Counted from the first letter of the stretch, positions 50,813 to 63,739 are shown. The stretch: DNA of 64,000 bases from Temnothorax longispinosus (GCF_030848805.1 NC_092361.1:6076001-6140000), one strand, 5' to 3'. Numbers and translations: made by a program. Notes: generated by a model from the letters alone, not told the origin.

Positions 50813-53140
50813 ATGAGTTTACGCTGGAAAATATTTCACGGAATTAGACAGAGGTATTTATATTAGCTTGACTCTTTTAAAAATACAACACTAGCTATTC
50901 CAAACAGTATTATGTTTTATACAACATATTTTTGTGTGTATAATTTCACACGTGTGTCACCAATTAATTTCAGATCGCAGATACCACCGCTGCAGGTGAT
51001 AGTAAGAGGTTATAACACCTGCCAGCAGTCTCCCACGGAGAAGGAGCATGGGTCCTCCAGGAATACGCGAGATCCTGCTACGTTGTACGCAACGTGTGTT
51101 GCCGTTGCCGCCTTAGGTATATCTTATTACATCACTTTCAAATACAAAAGAAACGTCTACGCTCTCAGCGCAACGCAAAACGTACAATGTGGTCAATTAC
51201 GCAAGGACATGAAGACCTACACTCTGGAAGAAGTGGGGAAGCACGACAGCAAGGAAAATCGTATCTGGGTTACCTTCGGGCAGGGTGTATACGATATAAC
51301 GGAATTTGTCGACAAGCATCCGGGCGGCCCCTCAAAAATTATGATGGCTGCAGGCGGCACCGTCGATCCGTTTTGGACCATATTCGCGAATCACAATACG
51401 CCGGAGATCCACTCCCTGCTGGAATCCATGAGAATCGGAAATATATCGGAGGAGGACGCTGAATCTAATAAGAGCGATTTGTACGATCCGTACGCGAACG
51501 AGCCCGCCAGGCATAAGGCCTTAATAATTAACGGCAATAAACCCTTCTGCGCGGAACCGTCATCGTCGCTGTTAGTCGAGAGTTTTCTCACACCAGCGTA
51601 AGTGTACTATTCAAATTGGTTTCCTTTCTTTACGATACATATTTCAATTGCGCTGTAACTGATATCGTATCCTACTTTTTTTCAGCGATTTCTTTTATGT
51701 GAGAAATCACTTGCCCGTTCCTGAGATACATTTGAAGGATTACACGCTAGAATTGGCGATAGAAGGAACGACCAAAAAGACGCTTGACTTCAAGGCGATA
51801 ACGAAGTATAAAAAGCACACGATAACAGCGGCCGTAATGTGCGGCGGAAACAGGCGTTCAGACATGTCAAAGGTAGATCTGTACAAAAATTAAGGAATTA
51901 TTGCTCAAATTACTGAAACTAATAGCAGGTACATGACGCTTAATTTACTTACAGGTAAAAACACTGAAAGGTATTAACTGGAACGTGGGTGCTGTTGGAA
52001 ATGCAACATGGACAGGTGCACGATTGTGCGACGTATTGAAAGATTTAGGAATTAATGAAGATGCATTTAATCATGTTCAGGTATTTTATTAATTTACCAT
52101 TTGCATTGGAAAAGCATTGAAAAAAAGTATTGATTATTTTATCAGTTTGAGGGATACGATCTAGATCCATCTGGTATGCCGTATGGGGCAAGCATTCCTA
52201 TCTCTAAAGCAATGGATCCGAGAGCGGACGTGATCCTGGCTTATGAAATGAACGGCAAACCATTGAGCAGAGATCACGGATTCCCGATTAGAGTGATTGT
52301 ACCTGGTGTCGTTGGGGCGAGAAACGTGAAATGGCTGAGTATGAAAAATTCTCAAACTCCCGATTGCGCATAATTATTGAACTTGTACTTATATTAAGCT
52401 ATATTTGTCAGGCAAAATTAGCGTGTCGAAGGAAGAGAGTCAGTCGCAGTGGCAACAGGGCGACTACAAAGGATTCTCTCCGAGCACAGATTGGGACAAT
52501 GTGGACTTCAGGAAATCGCCCGCGATACAAGAAATGCCTGTAATATCGGCCATTTGTCAGCCGCAAAATTCAGATGTGGTCAAAGTTAACGAGAATGGCA
52601 AAATCCAAGTGAAAGGTAAAAGCGAAAATGGAATAGTCACATGAAGCTGAATTACGCAAATTGGTCTCATTATTTTTATGACGAGCATTGCATCCTAAAT
52701 TTCTTAAATGATTGTAAAATATAATTACTACTTTGTCAGGTTACGCATGGTCCGGTGGTGGCCACAAGGTAATCCGTATTGACGTCACAAATGATAAAGG
52801 TGAGAAAGACGAGAAAATGAGGCTGAAACCAGCCTGATTATTTTGCTTTCTTTAACGATCTCTCACCATCAACTTTCTCGCGCTTTTTAATTATAAAGGT
52901 AAGACTTGGCACACAGCGGATTTGACGGAAGATCTTCAGGCGAAGCAAGGTCGATACTGGAGTTGGACATTGTGGAACGTGGAACTTCCTGTGAACAAGA
53001 ATTCGAAAGAGGTTGAAATCTGGGCGAAAGCGGTCGACTCGGCGTATAATGTTCAACCGGAAAGCTTCAATAACATCTATAATTTAAGAGGATTGCTCTG
53101 CAACGCGTATCACAAAATAAAAATTCAATTGAAGCAATGA
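50813..53140 (+). CDS. SUOX: Sulfite oxidase, mitochondrial, eight exons
   Basis: Molybdenum-cofactor and haem enzyme of the mitochondrial intermembrane space that oxidises sulfite to sulfate, the last step of sulfur amino-acid breakdown. Exons: 50813-50853, 50974-51597, 51686-51872, 51955-52080, 52146-52338, 52412-52615, 52740-52799, 52899-53140. That is 1677 nt, 558 residues (human about 545), all phases consistent. The N terminus MSLRWKIFHGIRQRSQ is a basic mitochondrial presequence, followed by a hydrophobic segment (TLYATCVAVAALGISYYIT). Cytochrome b5 domain: WVTFGQGVYDITEFVDKHPGG (haem HPGG). Moco domain: VMCGGNRRSDM with the molybdenum-binding Cys, HGFPIRVIVPGVVGARNVKW, then the dimerisation domain (GYAWSGGGHKVIRIDV). 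Poly-A signal AATAAA at 53498. Its upstream region is split by three transposon insertions, so the promoter may be altered. Confidence 0.96.
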
Positions 53141-53509
53141 ACGAATTGGTTTTCCATTGATCATTGGCATATCGTCTATCTTGAGTCTTGCAAGTCAAGA
53201 ATTTGGTACTCTCTCTACAAAAAAAAATTTGTGATATACGAAAAAAGAAAATTATGCTCATTATCTTCCAAGTAGGTATTTCTTTTCTCTAAATGATAAA
53301 GATGTGGTAATTTAAGGTAGAAATCATTATACATTTTAATGAATTGATATGCAATTATCGCAATTATTATATATATAATTTTGTAAGAAAAATCGATGCA
53401 ATAATACTCGTGAAATCACGAAGCTTGTAGTAATGAATTGCCTTGTCCTTCCTTTGGTCTACAAACCGTACGATGTAATGAGTTTTTAAGAGTTTTTAAT
53501 AAAGTATAA

Positions 53510-54157
53510 TATATTGGTTGAGAATACAGAGAATAAATTCCATGCTTCTAAATAAAGACGGAGAATTTATTCGAACTGGCGGTTCTAAATCCGGAATTTC
53601 GTGCTCTCGCCGCACGAGGTCTTCGCTGTTCTTTCGTCACTCTTGCGATTTGCGATTCGTGCTCCAGAAAATGCGCACGCTCGCAAGTCGATTTCATAAC
53701 CTAAAAACACTTATTTTTTTTAACTGAACAATATCGGATGTAAAAAGACTGGTTTTATCGCAATATATATATTATATATAAATTCTAGGAAGTTCGGTGA
53801 GAATTAATATTGGATAATCATTCGTTGATCTTTAAAATTTTACATCTTTAGATCACAATTATAGATCATGTAAACAGTGTTACATTGAAATGTTAAATTT
53901 ATGTTATGCAGAGCAAGACTTCGGATTTTGATAAATAAATATATAGACGATATTTTTATTCATTATATAAAAAGTTGGATAAATATAAGATGCATAGTAC
54001 TGCCTCTGATTTCTTTTAGAAAAGTTATTTTAGGAAGTTATTTTATTCTAAGATTATCACACGGTGCGTATTGTCATGAAAGAACTTATATACCAACATG
54101 TTTCTAGAGTTTGAATATGAACAGAGGAAAATAGTTTACTCTGTACCATCTGTACCA
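53510..54157. other. SUOX-ARMH3 intergenic region
   Basis: About 650 bp, AT-rich to the right, with no gene. It presumably holds the ARMH3 promoter and 5' UTR. An acceptor-like TTTCTAG at 54101-54107 could end a 5' UTR intron. Confidence 0.4.
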
Positions 54158-57100
54158 ATGGCTATGAGAAAAAGGAGCGGCTCCGGTGCCAAACGTCAAC
54201 ACAAATGCAAGCTAGTACCGATCTATGAGAGTTTCTTTAAGGGCGAAGACCTGACGCTAGCTCATCCAAATTTCTGGAATGAATTGTTCCTCATTAAACC
54301 TATGGTACGTATCCTGGGAATGTTTTTGCCATTTTCCGACTTATCGAAGATAAATATATTTATTTCATGCAATATATGTTGTAGGTACCTCACATCGAAA
54401 ATGAAATTCTACATATGACGTCGGAACAGCTAAATGCCAGTAAAGAAAATTTGAACGCATTGGTGTGCCACTGTGTTGACACGTTAGTCGATGAACATCC
54501 GTTTAGAATAGTGTACGCGCTGCAAACTTTAGCAGCCGTCATCCAATCCATGTACAAAAAAGCCAACCAGGGAGACTATGGATTTAATTTGATAGATATT
54601 TTAGTAGGCTTCGATTCTGCGGAGCAAAGGATGACTACGTTAATGCAGCATTGTAATAATTTTTTAACAGGTAATATATAGGTAACAATTTAATAATGTG
54701 TGTGTATATATCTTTATTGTTTTCGGAACATTCACATCTCAAGCTTCTTATTTATTATATATATATTTAAAAAAAAATTAATAACAGTACTGAAAGAGCA
54801 GAATATATGTTTTTTAGGTGAATATCCGGATAGTTTGAAAGCTTTGTGCCTGAAATTGTTATTAATAATAGTTACCGGTATGGATAATATCAGCCAAAAT
54901 ACCTTACTGGAATATGTGATGTTAAACAGTGTTTTTGAATCGCTAATTCAAGTATGTTAGACATTTATAAATAGTAATTTTTTATTTTCATGAAAAATTC
55001 TAAATAAAATTCTGAATAAAGTTCGATCTTACGCGTATTAATAAATTGCTTATATTATTTTGTGTAGTTATTGAGAGATACAGCTGCTAGAAATCGTCAC
55101 GGTCATGATGCAGTTTTACTGTTAACGCTTTTAGTCAACTATCGGAAATACGAAAGTGCAAATCCCTATATCGTCAAGTTATCAATTTTGGACGATGAAT
55201 TAGCTCTTAATGGATATGGACAAGCTATATCGAGTTCATTGACGGAATTTTGCCGGCAATTTGCTCAACAAAGAGCGGGTATTGTGACTGCAATAATAGT
55301 ATATTGTAGTAATATAACTGTTTAATTAATATTTAACGTAAACATTCAGTGTAATAATAATGCGATATATTTTCAGAAATACAAGCATCTTGGCTGTCTT
55401 CGTTAACTAGTATAGTTGGCAGCATGTTTGTCGGAGAGGAAGAAGCAAAAACCCAACAAGTTCGCGCAAATAATGCTTTACTTTTAGCTTTATACGAGGC
55501 TACACATTTAAATCGTAATTTTGTAACTACTTTGGCCTATACGCAAACTGATACTAGTGCACCTCCATCGCCGAATAATACCCTGGGCCCGAACGCGGTA
55601 GCTCCTGGTGCTTCACCACCCGACGTGATGGCTCAGCCGTTCAACTTACTAGCAACCTTTCTGCAGTATTGGTGAGAATATAATATAAATTATTATAAAA
55701 TTATTAATAATTCGCTGCTTAAGAATTGTGAGATATCTGCATTTGCATTACAGTTCGATAGTTATGCAAGTAATTCGAACGGAGGCTATAATGAATAATG
55801 TAAAGCTGTGTTTCTTGATACTGAGCTGCATTGCGGAGGATCAATATGCAAACAGTTTAATGCACGACGCGAATCTGGCATTTAGAGTTCAGCTACATAG
55901 AGTACCTATGCATCATAGGAAATTGCAGGATAAGGCAGCGCCGGCTCAACCGCTTGCAGCTACGTTACTCGGTATCTTTTCAATATATGTTTCAGGAGTT
56001 CGTGTTTCTTATGTTCTCTCGAAATATAATAGAAACCAAATAAGGACAGAGTTTTACTAGTGTCGAAGCATTTGCAGCTTACAGCTTATAAAGTATTGCT
56101 TATCAAATGTAAATAGTTGTATAAATTTCGAGACGAGTTATAATAAATTAAAGAACGTTTTTTAAATGCTCGTTTTTCATTATGTTACTTAAAATGATTG
56201 TTATCTATATCGTTTTGTTATAGATCTGCTTGTCGAGTTCATAACATCACATATGATGAAGAAATTTCCGCTTGAGTTATATCATCAATGTATCGGCGTT
56301 TTACAAAGACTGCTGTGCTATCAGAAGAGGTGCCGTGTCAGGCTTGGTTATCAGTGGCGGGATCTTTGGACCGCGCTAATTAACTTACTTAAATTTTTAA
56401 CAACGCACGAAAGTCATCTTATTAAAAAAATGAACATATTTCCTTTAGCTATTCAGGTAATGAGACGTTTGAGAAACTGCATTGTCATACAATCGAACAA
56501 GATAATACTTTGATTACTTTTGACAACAGGTGGTGAACGTTTTAAATTTCTTTATTACGTACGCTGATACATTCCTATCGTCACCCAATAGTTATGATGA
56601 ATTATTTTACGAAATTATTCGTATGAGGCTTATCTTCACCAATCTAAATGCCATGGGTAAGTAGCTGTTAATGATGTAAGAATTTTAGTGCTTTAAGCAA
56701 AATAGTAAATAGTACGAGTAGCAAATATCTGGAAATGTTCTAGCACTCAGGTATTCGACTAGTGAAACGTACGAGTACAAAGAACACGCGCTCAAATTAA
56801 CGAATTCTCTCGTCAACGTGAGGGATATAGTAAATCATTTTCCACCGAAGATAGCTGCGTGGCTGGCGAAGGAAAGCTTGTCGACACCAACGGAACAACA
56901 AATTCTAGCTATTATAATACAGAATTATGACAGTCTCGCTTTAAAACTGCAGGATAATCTGGATCAATACGAGAGATACTCGGAAAAGCCTAATCATACT
57001 GCGTTTTTTGAGGAAATGGTAATAAAATAAAATACATTAATTTATATACTTGTTTTGTCTTATATCAAAATTATGTAAGTGATATTTTAAACGTTTATTA

Positions 57101-57200
57101 TTTTCAGGTGACTGGAGTGATAGTGGATACACGGGCTTCGATAGATCTTAATACTTTAGATACGCAAACTATACTAGAAGAGCTTTCAAATATTTCATAA
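54158..57200 (+). CDS. ARMH3: Armadillo-like helical domain-containing protein 3 (ARMH3 / C10orf76 family), ten exons
   Basis: A Golgi-associated armadillo-like protein that, in mammals, works with GBF1 and PI4KB in Golgi maintenance and PI4P production. Exons: 54158-54304, 54385-54670, 54818-54951, 55068-55278, 55377-55671, 55754-55971, 56224-56456, 56530-56656, 56744-57018, 57108-57200. They sum to 2019 nt, 672 residues (human about 689), phases consistent. Diagnostic stretches: NFWNELFLIKP, DNISQNTLLEYVMLNSVFE, LLVNYRKYESANPYIVKLSI, CIAEDQYANSLMHDANLAFR, VEFITSHMMKKFPLELY, LLCYQKRCRVRLGYQWRDLW, SSPNSYDELFYEIIRMR, and LKLQDNLDQYERYSE. The start MAMRKRSGSGAK is the first ATG giving the usual short basic N terminus; an in-frame ATG at 54098 is less likely. 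It converges on PARS2. Confidence 0.95.
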
Positions 57201-57593
57201 TGTAAAAACGTATATATTGCAATATATTTTCAACATTGTGTGGTTATTGTATCTTTTCTTACGTATTCCCAGCCAGTTTTTCTTATAAATTAATCAAAAG
57301 TCAAATGTATATTCATGGAGATATGTCCGAAGATTGTTTATCATTCTTAATATTTTTTTGTTATTCTTTATAATTCTTTAATTAAAATTTTATTTCGTTA
57401 AAACAATCTCTAGAACATACCGTATGTGTATGAATAATATGAAGACTATCATATGAACAACAAGAAATCGATATTATTTATAAAAATGTACAGTTACACA
57501 TTGTAAAGATATATAATGTGCATAAAAATACAACATTTATTGGTACTTTAATTTTATTTATTAAATATATACTGTACACGTCCGTATCTTTTT
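57201..57593. other. Convergent 3' UTRs of ARMH3 and PARS2
   Basis: Only 393 bp separate the two stop codons. A reverse-strand AATAAA (forward TTTATT at 57536-57541) probably ends the PARS2 transcript. Confidence 0.55.
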
Positions 57594-59070
57594 CTAATTT
57601 TTAACATCTATATTATCAAAATAATCACTTATTTGATCCAATGATAATTCACGATAAGTTGAACTGTCCACCTCGTGGATTTCGAATAAAGGAACCAATT
57701 GGGTTGCCGCTTTGCCAATGACAATTATGTAAGGGTAGCCCAATGCACGTGCGAACACCAGCCGTTTGCCGATGGTGTGATGCGTGCGATCGTCCAATAT
57801 CGCATCAATATCTCGTTTACAAAGTATCTCAGACAGCTGCTCGACATAGACAGATGTATCCTCTTCTTTGCTTCCAGCCTACGGGTCCCAATTCAGTATA
57901 TAATAAGGAATATTCTTTAATAGAGATAAAGTCATATTTAATCACTTTACTACCTTTGGTGGTATGATGCATACTGTATACGGTGCTAACTTTATAGGCC
58001 ACCTAATTTCGTTATTCGTCGACAAGATTTCGGCAGCTAACGTAATGATACGACTTAATCCGAGACCGAAACAGCCCATTACCATAGGTTTCGATTTATT
58101 CTGTTCCACATACGTCGCTTTTAACGGCTGCGAATACTTTGTGTCTAACAAAAATGTATGCCCTACCTGCGATTACCGTTTACGCAATGTAGTATATCCT
58201 TTTTATAACATTAGCTATCAAGTATTTTTTTCTTAGAAATTCCTACATTACCTCAGCAGCAATATGTTGATGCAGTTCATTTTTACATTCCGGACAACTC
58301 GTCGTTTCGGAAATACTTTGATTAATCGAGAAATTGCACGAGGGACACTGAAGTATCGTGTCTTCACCAATATCAGATATATAATGATATTCGTGTGACA
58401 TCAGGCCTCCGATTGCTCCCACATCACCTATGCCTTTTAACATTTATCATTAAATCATTATCTAAGGCCTTTCCAATGTTACAACTATGCGTCTATGAAT
58501 ACGCAGATTCTAGTATATAATTAGAAATGTTAATTACTTTTTGTGTACTTTATACCAATCTGCCTAAAAATATTATTATAAGACTCGCAGACTAAATCAT
58601 ACGTATGTCGTGCGTTGTCCAAGTTAGTATCGAACGTGTATAAATCTTTCATGATAAATTCTCGGCTACGTAGGAGACCAAGCCGTGGTTTCATTTCGTC
58701 TCGCCATTTGCTCGAAATTTGATATAACTTCAACGGTAATGATTTAGTAGAGAGCTGTCCTACCGATGACACCAAATCACAGATTGCTTCTTCGTATGTC
58801 TATAACAAAACAAGTTTATCCAAAAGCACACTTCTATATTAATAAAATTAGCATTCATATATTTTCAGTCGAAATAGAAAAGATATAAACACGTTACACA
58901 TTTTTTGACACATTTTTAGTCAAAAGATTTATCTTGTTAGTTTAGAAAAATTTCTTGTTAATTGAAATGTGTCATTGGCTTTTCTATTCCAGAAATAAAA
59001 TTTTCAATTTCTCTTCCAAGAAACTCGGACCCAAAATTTTATCTAAAATAAAACTTAATAGGAAAATACA

Positions 59071-59130
<60 letters not shown>

Positions 59131-59841
59131 CTTACTTACTGGGCTCAATATATACATCTTCTTGTGTCTATCTGTAACTGTAAACAACTCGGTTTTATTG
59201 GAGTCTAATCTGTCGGTTTTCTTCCACAGGGCAGCGGGAGTCAACGCTGGAAGTAGTATTTTTTCCGCGCCGATATTTGCCATTTCTTTGTCGACCAGTT
59301 CGATTAACTTATTTAAAATTCGCACTCCTAACGGCAGTAGGGCGTACATGCCGATGCTAACTGGTTTAATGATTCCATAATTGATCATTAACTGAAACAA
59401 TTAAAAAGATTAAAGCCTTCAAGTCGAAGGAAAATCAGTCGTTTAATTCGGGAATTTTTATGGAACCAATAAAAATTAAATAAATATTCGAACCTAGACA
59501 TAATTTGTTCAAAGGAACTATTAGTTTTTAATTGTAAATTTAGGAAACACATCGTCTTAACATTACAATTTCTAACAAAACATTATTACATCATGCAAGT
59601 GATTTTCAACGATTAAAAAGCACAGTGCAATAAACACTTTGCCCAAAGAATTCATTTATCTATTTGAAAGTATTCTCAAAATATTTTTAATTAATGTTTT
59701 AAAAAAGTACCTTGCACACACCTTATGACCTTTCGATGCAATTTCTGTCTTTTCTACGCTATCGAACGATCCGCTCGTTGCCAGGGGTTGAAATATCCTC
59801 GACATCCGAGTCAGATTAATAATTTTCGTTTTACTTGCCAT
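57594..59841 (-). CDS. PARS2: Proline--tRNA ligase, mitochondrial, six exons
   Basis: Class II aminoacyl-tRNA synthetase charging mitochondrial tRNA-Pro. Reverse-strand exons: 59722-59841, 59140-59391, 58538-58799, 58252-58433, 57954-58166, 57594-57878. That is 1314 nt, 437 residues (human 475), phases consistent. Seen: N-terminal MASKTKIINLTRMSRIFQPL (basic, presequence-like); KPVSIGMYALLPLGVRILNK; LLPALTPAALWKKTDR; PTYEEAICDLV (usual PTHEEA has Tyr here); motif 2 KWRDEMKPRLGLLRSREFIMKD; DVGAIGGLMSHEY with a CPSC-CPEC pair; motif 3 GCFGLGLSRIITLAAE; and the anticodon-binding domain (LDDRTHHTIGKRL). The 58538 exon end was chosen because donor GTAATT keeps the family's length before DVGAIGG. 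Intron 2 holds a (TA)n microsatellite. Confidence 0.94.
59072..59128. repeat. (TA)n microsatellite
   Basis: About 28 TA units in a PARS2 intron, a few bases inside the donor at 59139. Confidence 0.95.
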
Positions 59842-60790
59842 TTCTGAGGATGTTTACACAACAATTGACAACGATGCACGTGCGGGGAAACCGGCCAATC
59901 ACGTGGAACGTTCGCCGACGAGTGCGCTCGATTGTAGAGCGGCGCAAATCAGTAATCAGCTGTTTTTAAATCGCAGCGCCGTCTGCAAACATCTTCCATA
60001 AATCATAAAGTAAAGAGAACGCTACATTTAATTCATTTCATTTGCAATTTACAATTGCATGATATGCACTTGTAATTGATGATATAACCTATGGTAGGGC
60101 CAATTCCTTTTAGTGACACAAGTCGACACAAACATCGTTCTATCCTTCTTGGCATTCAATGAATAACAAAGACAGAACGATACTTGTGTCGACTTGTGTC
60201 ATTAAAAGGAATTGGCCTGTAATTAGTAATTTTCATCTGAAAGAACACGAACAAAAACAAACAAACCCATCGAACGCGCGATTGGCCGAAAATGCGCAAA
60301 TACTGTGAACATGCCTTTAACGTCCGCCCCTCCTCCCTGCTCCGTTCGAGCGGTCGCGCGCTCGCGCGCATTGACCGGCGTTATCTCGCGCCGCGCGCTC
60401 CGCTCCACCGCCAACTTCGCTCCGTTCGCGCAGGCGAAGGCGATCCCGTCGCTCGTATCGGCTCGGTTCGGTCCGGTCAATTAGTCGCTCCCGTCGCGGG
60501 CCGCCGTCGCGTCGTCGTTCCCGTCGGTCAGTGGTCAGTCCAGTTTGTCGGACTGTCAGTCGCGAGACTCGCGAGTCGCGCCGCCGGTGCAGTGGCCGCG
60601 AGAACGGGTGCGCGCGTGTGTTTTGGGATATCCTCGTCGCGCGGATGCGCTCGCCTTCCTCTCTGCCACCGCCTGCTCTCCCGGCGCCCGCCAGTCGTCG
60701 TCGTCGCCGTCGCCGTCACCGCTGTCACCGTCACCGTCCCCGCAGCACGTCGCAGCACCCGTCGCCGTCGCGCGCCGCGAGAGGCACACG
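59842..60790. promoter_or_regulatory. Divergent PARS2/TMEM18 promoter interval
   Basis: PARS2 and TMEM18 are head to head, 949 bp apart between start codons. The PARS2 side has CCAATCACGTGG-type sequence (59895), combining CCAAT with a CACGTG E-box. A MITE lies in the middle, and strongly CpG-rich DNA from ~60310 forms the TMEM18 promoter and 5' UTR. Long Arg-rich open frames here are composition artefacts. Confidence 0.5.
60095..60221. mobile_element. MITE between the PARS2 and TMEM18 promoters
   Basis: A 125-bp inverted repeat. Arms GGGCCAATTCCTTTTAGTGA and GACACAAGTCGACACAA face their complements, flanked by TA on the left and TGTA on the right, which may be a mariner-type TA target. Confidence 0.75.
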
Positions 60791-63739
60791 ATGTCGAGCG
60801 ACGAGCCGTTTCACAGCCTGTTCACCGCCACGGACAGCATCGACGGCATCTGGCCCTTCCTGCAGAGCGTGAGTCTCAACCCGTCCGTCCGTATCCGTTT
60901 ACACTCTCCTTCGCGCTATACCCTCCTCCTTTTTCACCTTTTTCCCCTCTCCTTCCCGTCCTTCTTTCTCCGCTGTCGTCGCTTCCCGTCGGCGACGGTC
61001 CCCGGAGTCTCCCGTCTAACTCGTTTTTTCTTTCTTTCTTTTTTTTTCTTTCTTTTCCACGTCTCCTCTTTCCACGTTCTCGAATCTTCGAACGGGCGGC
61101 GTCTCGGCAATGCCAGCTGACCACGTAATTGGAATCCCGAATTTTCCCGTCGTCCTTGATCTTTTCGATTCCTTCGATCGTGTGACGGAGAAACCGGAGT
61201 CGCGTTCCAGAAAGCAGCGGCGCGACACGCCGAATGATGTCACGGTTAATTGCGCGTTCTCCGTTTCGCGGTGATTCTCCCCTTGACGTTTATTACTGTC
61301 AAAATGTACGAGATCGTGTCGTCCTTCCTCTCGAGATAATTTTCCGCACGCGCTCGTTCGTACTTATATCTCGATGATCGAGATCACGCGCGTGATGCGG
61401 AGAGATAACGCCGCATCGGGACACTTTTACAAGGCCTTGTCTCTTCTTGCCGCAGGCTCCTCCTCGTGCTTTCTCGATTGAAATAAAACGCCGCGGAATT
61501 CGGAGAGAACGAAGAAAAGACACGAAGAGAGGCGAGTTACGAGGATTGGAAAGAACCCGCGGACGTCGCGCGTCTCTCGACGACTGAAAGACAAGAGTAG
61601 AAGTTTAAAAGGCAGGAAGGAGACACGGAAGGAGTCGATTTAAAGACCGGACCTGCCGCAATTTTTTCCAGCTTTTACGATGCTCGAGAAAGGGAAACCG
61701 TCGCGCGCACGTAAAAATGCGCGTAAATATAGCGCGGATGACGAGCGTGAAAATTATACGGTTCATGCTATATGGAAATGTACGCGTGTTTGCGTGGACT
61801 TAAAATGGAAATTTATGTGCGGTCAATCATGAAAATCCACTCCTTTCCGTTCCGTATCACGTCATTTCCATTTTAAAGTCATTACGAGCGCCATACGTGA
61901 TAGTCTCGTTATAAATTCGTGTGCATTTCAATTAAGCGAGTACATTCCTCGCGTGTGTCATTCACGCGTAATTCTGCATATTTTCTGCGCATCGCTCCAC
62001 TATCAGTTGCTACATCCTCGCGTTCCAGATTCCTGTGGCCGGCGATTTACATTCGCCGCTCCGGCAACTTTCGTTTTCGCCGGCGCGCCACGCGCTGTTT
62101 ACGCCGAGCTCTGAACGCCGAGATCTATTCCGCAGAAGAGGCGCAGATCCCTTATCTTATCGCCGCGCCGCCGGTGTCGCGTGCGCGACGAGACGCGTAT
62201 CAGACGGGAGCAGACGGGAGGCAAGAATGGAATTCAATACCGGCTACTGGCTCCGGCGATGCCGCGACCCTCTTATCGTCCTGGACGAAGAGGCGGCGGC
62301 GGCGGCGGCGGCGAAAAATCGCCGATTATATTGGCGCTCTATTTTCGTCGTCGTATTCGTTCAAGGGCGTCCCGTTGCCGAGATACGTGGCCCCCCCCCC
62401 CCCACGAAAACGCAGCGCGTTACACACGTAATTCGGTCTCCAGAATCTCGCTGGATATTTTTAAACGGTTATCGCGTGTCCCGCTTTCGAATTTCTTCAT
62501 TCCTTTCGTTGTAAGGAGATTACCGTCCACTTAAGGCCATTGCACGTAACAAAGTTTTAGTTTTAATCGTAAAGCCGTAAGAAAATAGACCAATCACACT
62601 TGATTATTCTTCAAGCGCGAGGAGAATAATCGACTGTGATTCGTCTATTTTATTACAACCTTACGATTATGACTAAAACTTTGTTACGTGCAATGACCTT
62701 TACTTGTTCAAGTAAATAAATCGCTAAATTGATAGAGAAAGGGGTCGGGGGATAGGGAGAGGGAGAAACATGTGTTACGCTTCTTTTTACGCGCAGCTCT
62801 GTTAAGAGTTGTAAAAAGATACTTTGTGTGTGAGAGAGATAGGGCCGATGTCACAGTCTTCGATTAACGTGATCCTCCGATTAAACTCACTCTGCATCTC
62901 TTTCTAAGCTGTTTCCCTAGAAAGAGACGAAGAGTGAGTTTAACGGAGGATCACGTTAATCGGAGACTGTGATATCGGCCCATAAGATAACACATTGAAG
63001 TTTTTTCATTTAAAGATTAGGTTTCGCGATATCAGTTTCATTCGCTCTGGAGTACTTAAAGAATATTAATGTGTTTCGTATGAATGTACTGTTGCAGATC
63101 GATTGGAGGGATCCATGGCTAGCCGCGCTATTGACTTTTCACGTTGCCATCACGATGACCGCGTTAATGACAAGGAACCACGCGAATTTTCAGATAATCC
63201 TGTTCCTCGTGCTCCGTAAGAATCTGCTGTAATTACCACGGATTTCGCCCAGTTTTTCCGTAACCGTTACCACGAGCTGTCTCTGTTTCAGTGCTCCTGG
63301 TTTATTTCTCTGAAAGTATTAACGAGGTTGCGGCGACCAACTGGATGTACGTATTAAACTGCGACCGCGGCGTATCAAAACGGCTCCCCTCCTCCGAGCT
63401 TTTGCGGTTCGTTTTCATATAATCCCCTTTAACAACTTTCGCAGGGTATTCTCTAGACAGCAGTACTTCGATTCGCAAGGCCTGTTCATATCCGTCGTTT
63501 TCTCCGTTCCCATTTTAATAAACTGCATGATCATGGTGGTAAGTACAGCAACTTCCGAGAGCAACCCGGCTTCGAACGCGCGTTGATCGTCGTTGACCTT
63601 TCAGGCCAGTTGGCTTTATCAATCCAGTCAATTAATGACGAGCCTGAAGCGGGCTCAGTTGCGGCAGCAGGCCAAAAATCGTCAGTCGAACGGGGAGACG
63701 ACGAACGAGAGAACGGCTGCTCGACCGAAGCACGAATGA
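60791..63739 (+). CDS. TMEM18: Transmembrane protein 18 (TMEM18), five exons
   Basis: Small nuclear-envelope multi-pass protein, linked genetically to obesity in humans; its molecular role is uncertain. Exons: 60791-60868, 63098-63215, 63292-63346, 63445-63538, 63605-63739. That is 480 nt, 159 residues (human 140), phases consistent. Conserved parts: IDWRDPWLAALLTFHVAITM, FQIILFLVLLLLVYFSESIN, NEVAATNWMVFSRQQYFDSQ, and GLFISVVFSVPILINCMIMV, with three or four membrane segments. The basic tail (SLKRAQLRQQAKNRQ) matches the coiled, nucleic-acid-binding C terminus of the family. The N-terminal 26 residues (MSSDEPFHSLFTATDSIDG) differ from vertebrates. Intron 1 is 2.2 kb and contains two MITEs and a poly-C run. 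Confidence 0.95.
62531..62703. mobile_element. MITE in TMEM18 intron 1, AAGGCCATTGCACGTAAC type
   Basis: A ~170-bp palindrome. The end GGCCATTGCACGTAACAAAG faces its complement, and the interior has AGACCAATCAC and GATTATTCTTC as in the elements at 24.9 and 45.2 kb. TTA-like bases border the ends. Confidence 0.75.
62840..62984. mobile_element. MITE copy 3 of the GGGCCGATATCACAG family, in TMEM18 intron 1
   Basis: Ends AGGGCCGATGTCACAGTC and reversed GGGCCGATATCACAGTC. The centre has AGAAAGAGACGAAGAGTGAG, the same 20 bases found at the end of every upstream ADAR dsRBD exon copy. Confidence 0.8.

Noticed and set aside
60292..61128. 278-codon forward frame upstream of and across TMEM18 exon 1
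   Set aside because: Arg/Pro/Ser-rich composition artefact in a CpG island; the TMEM18 frame is different and conserved.
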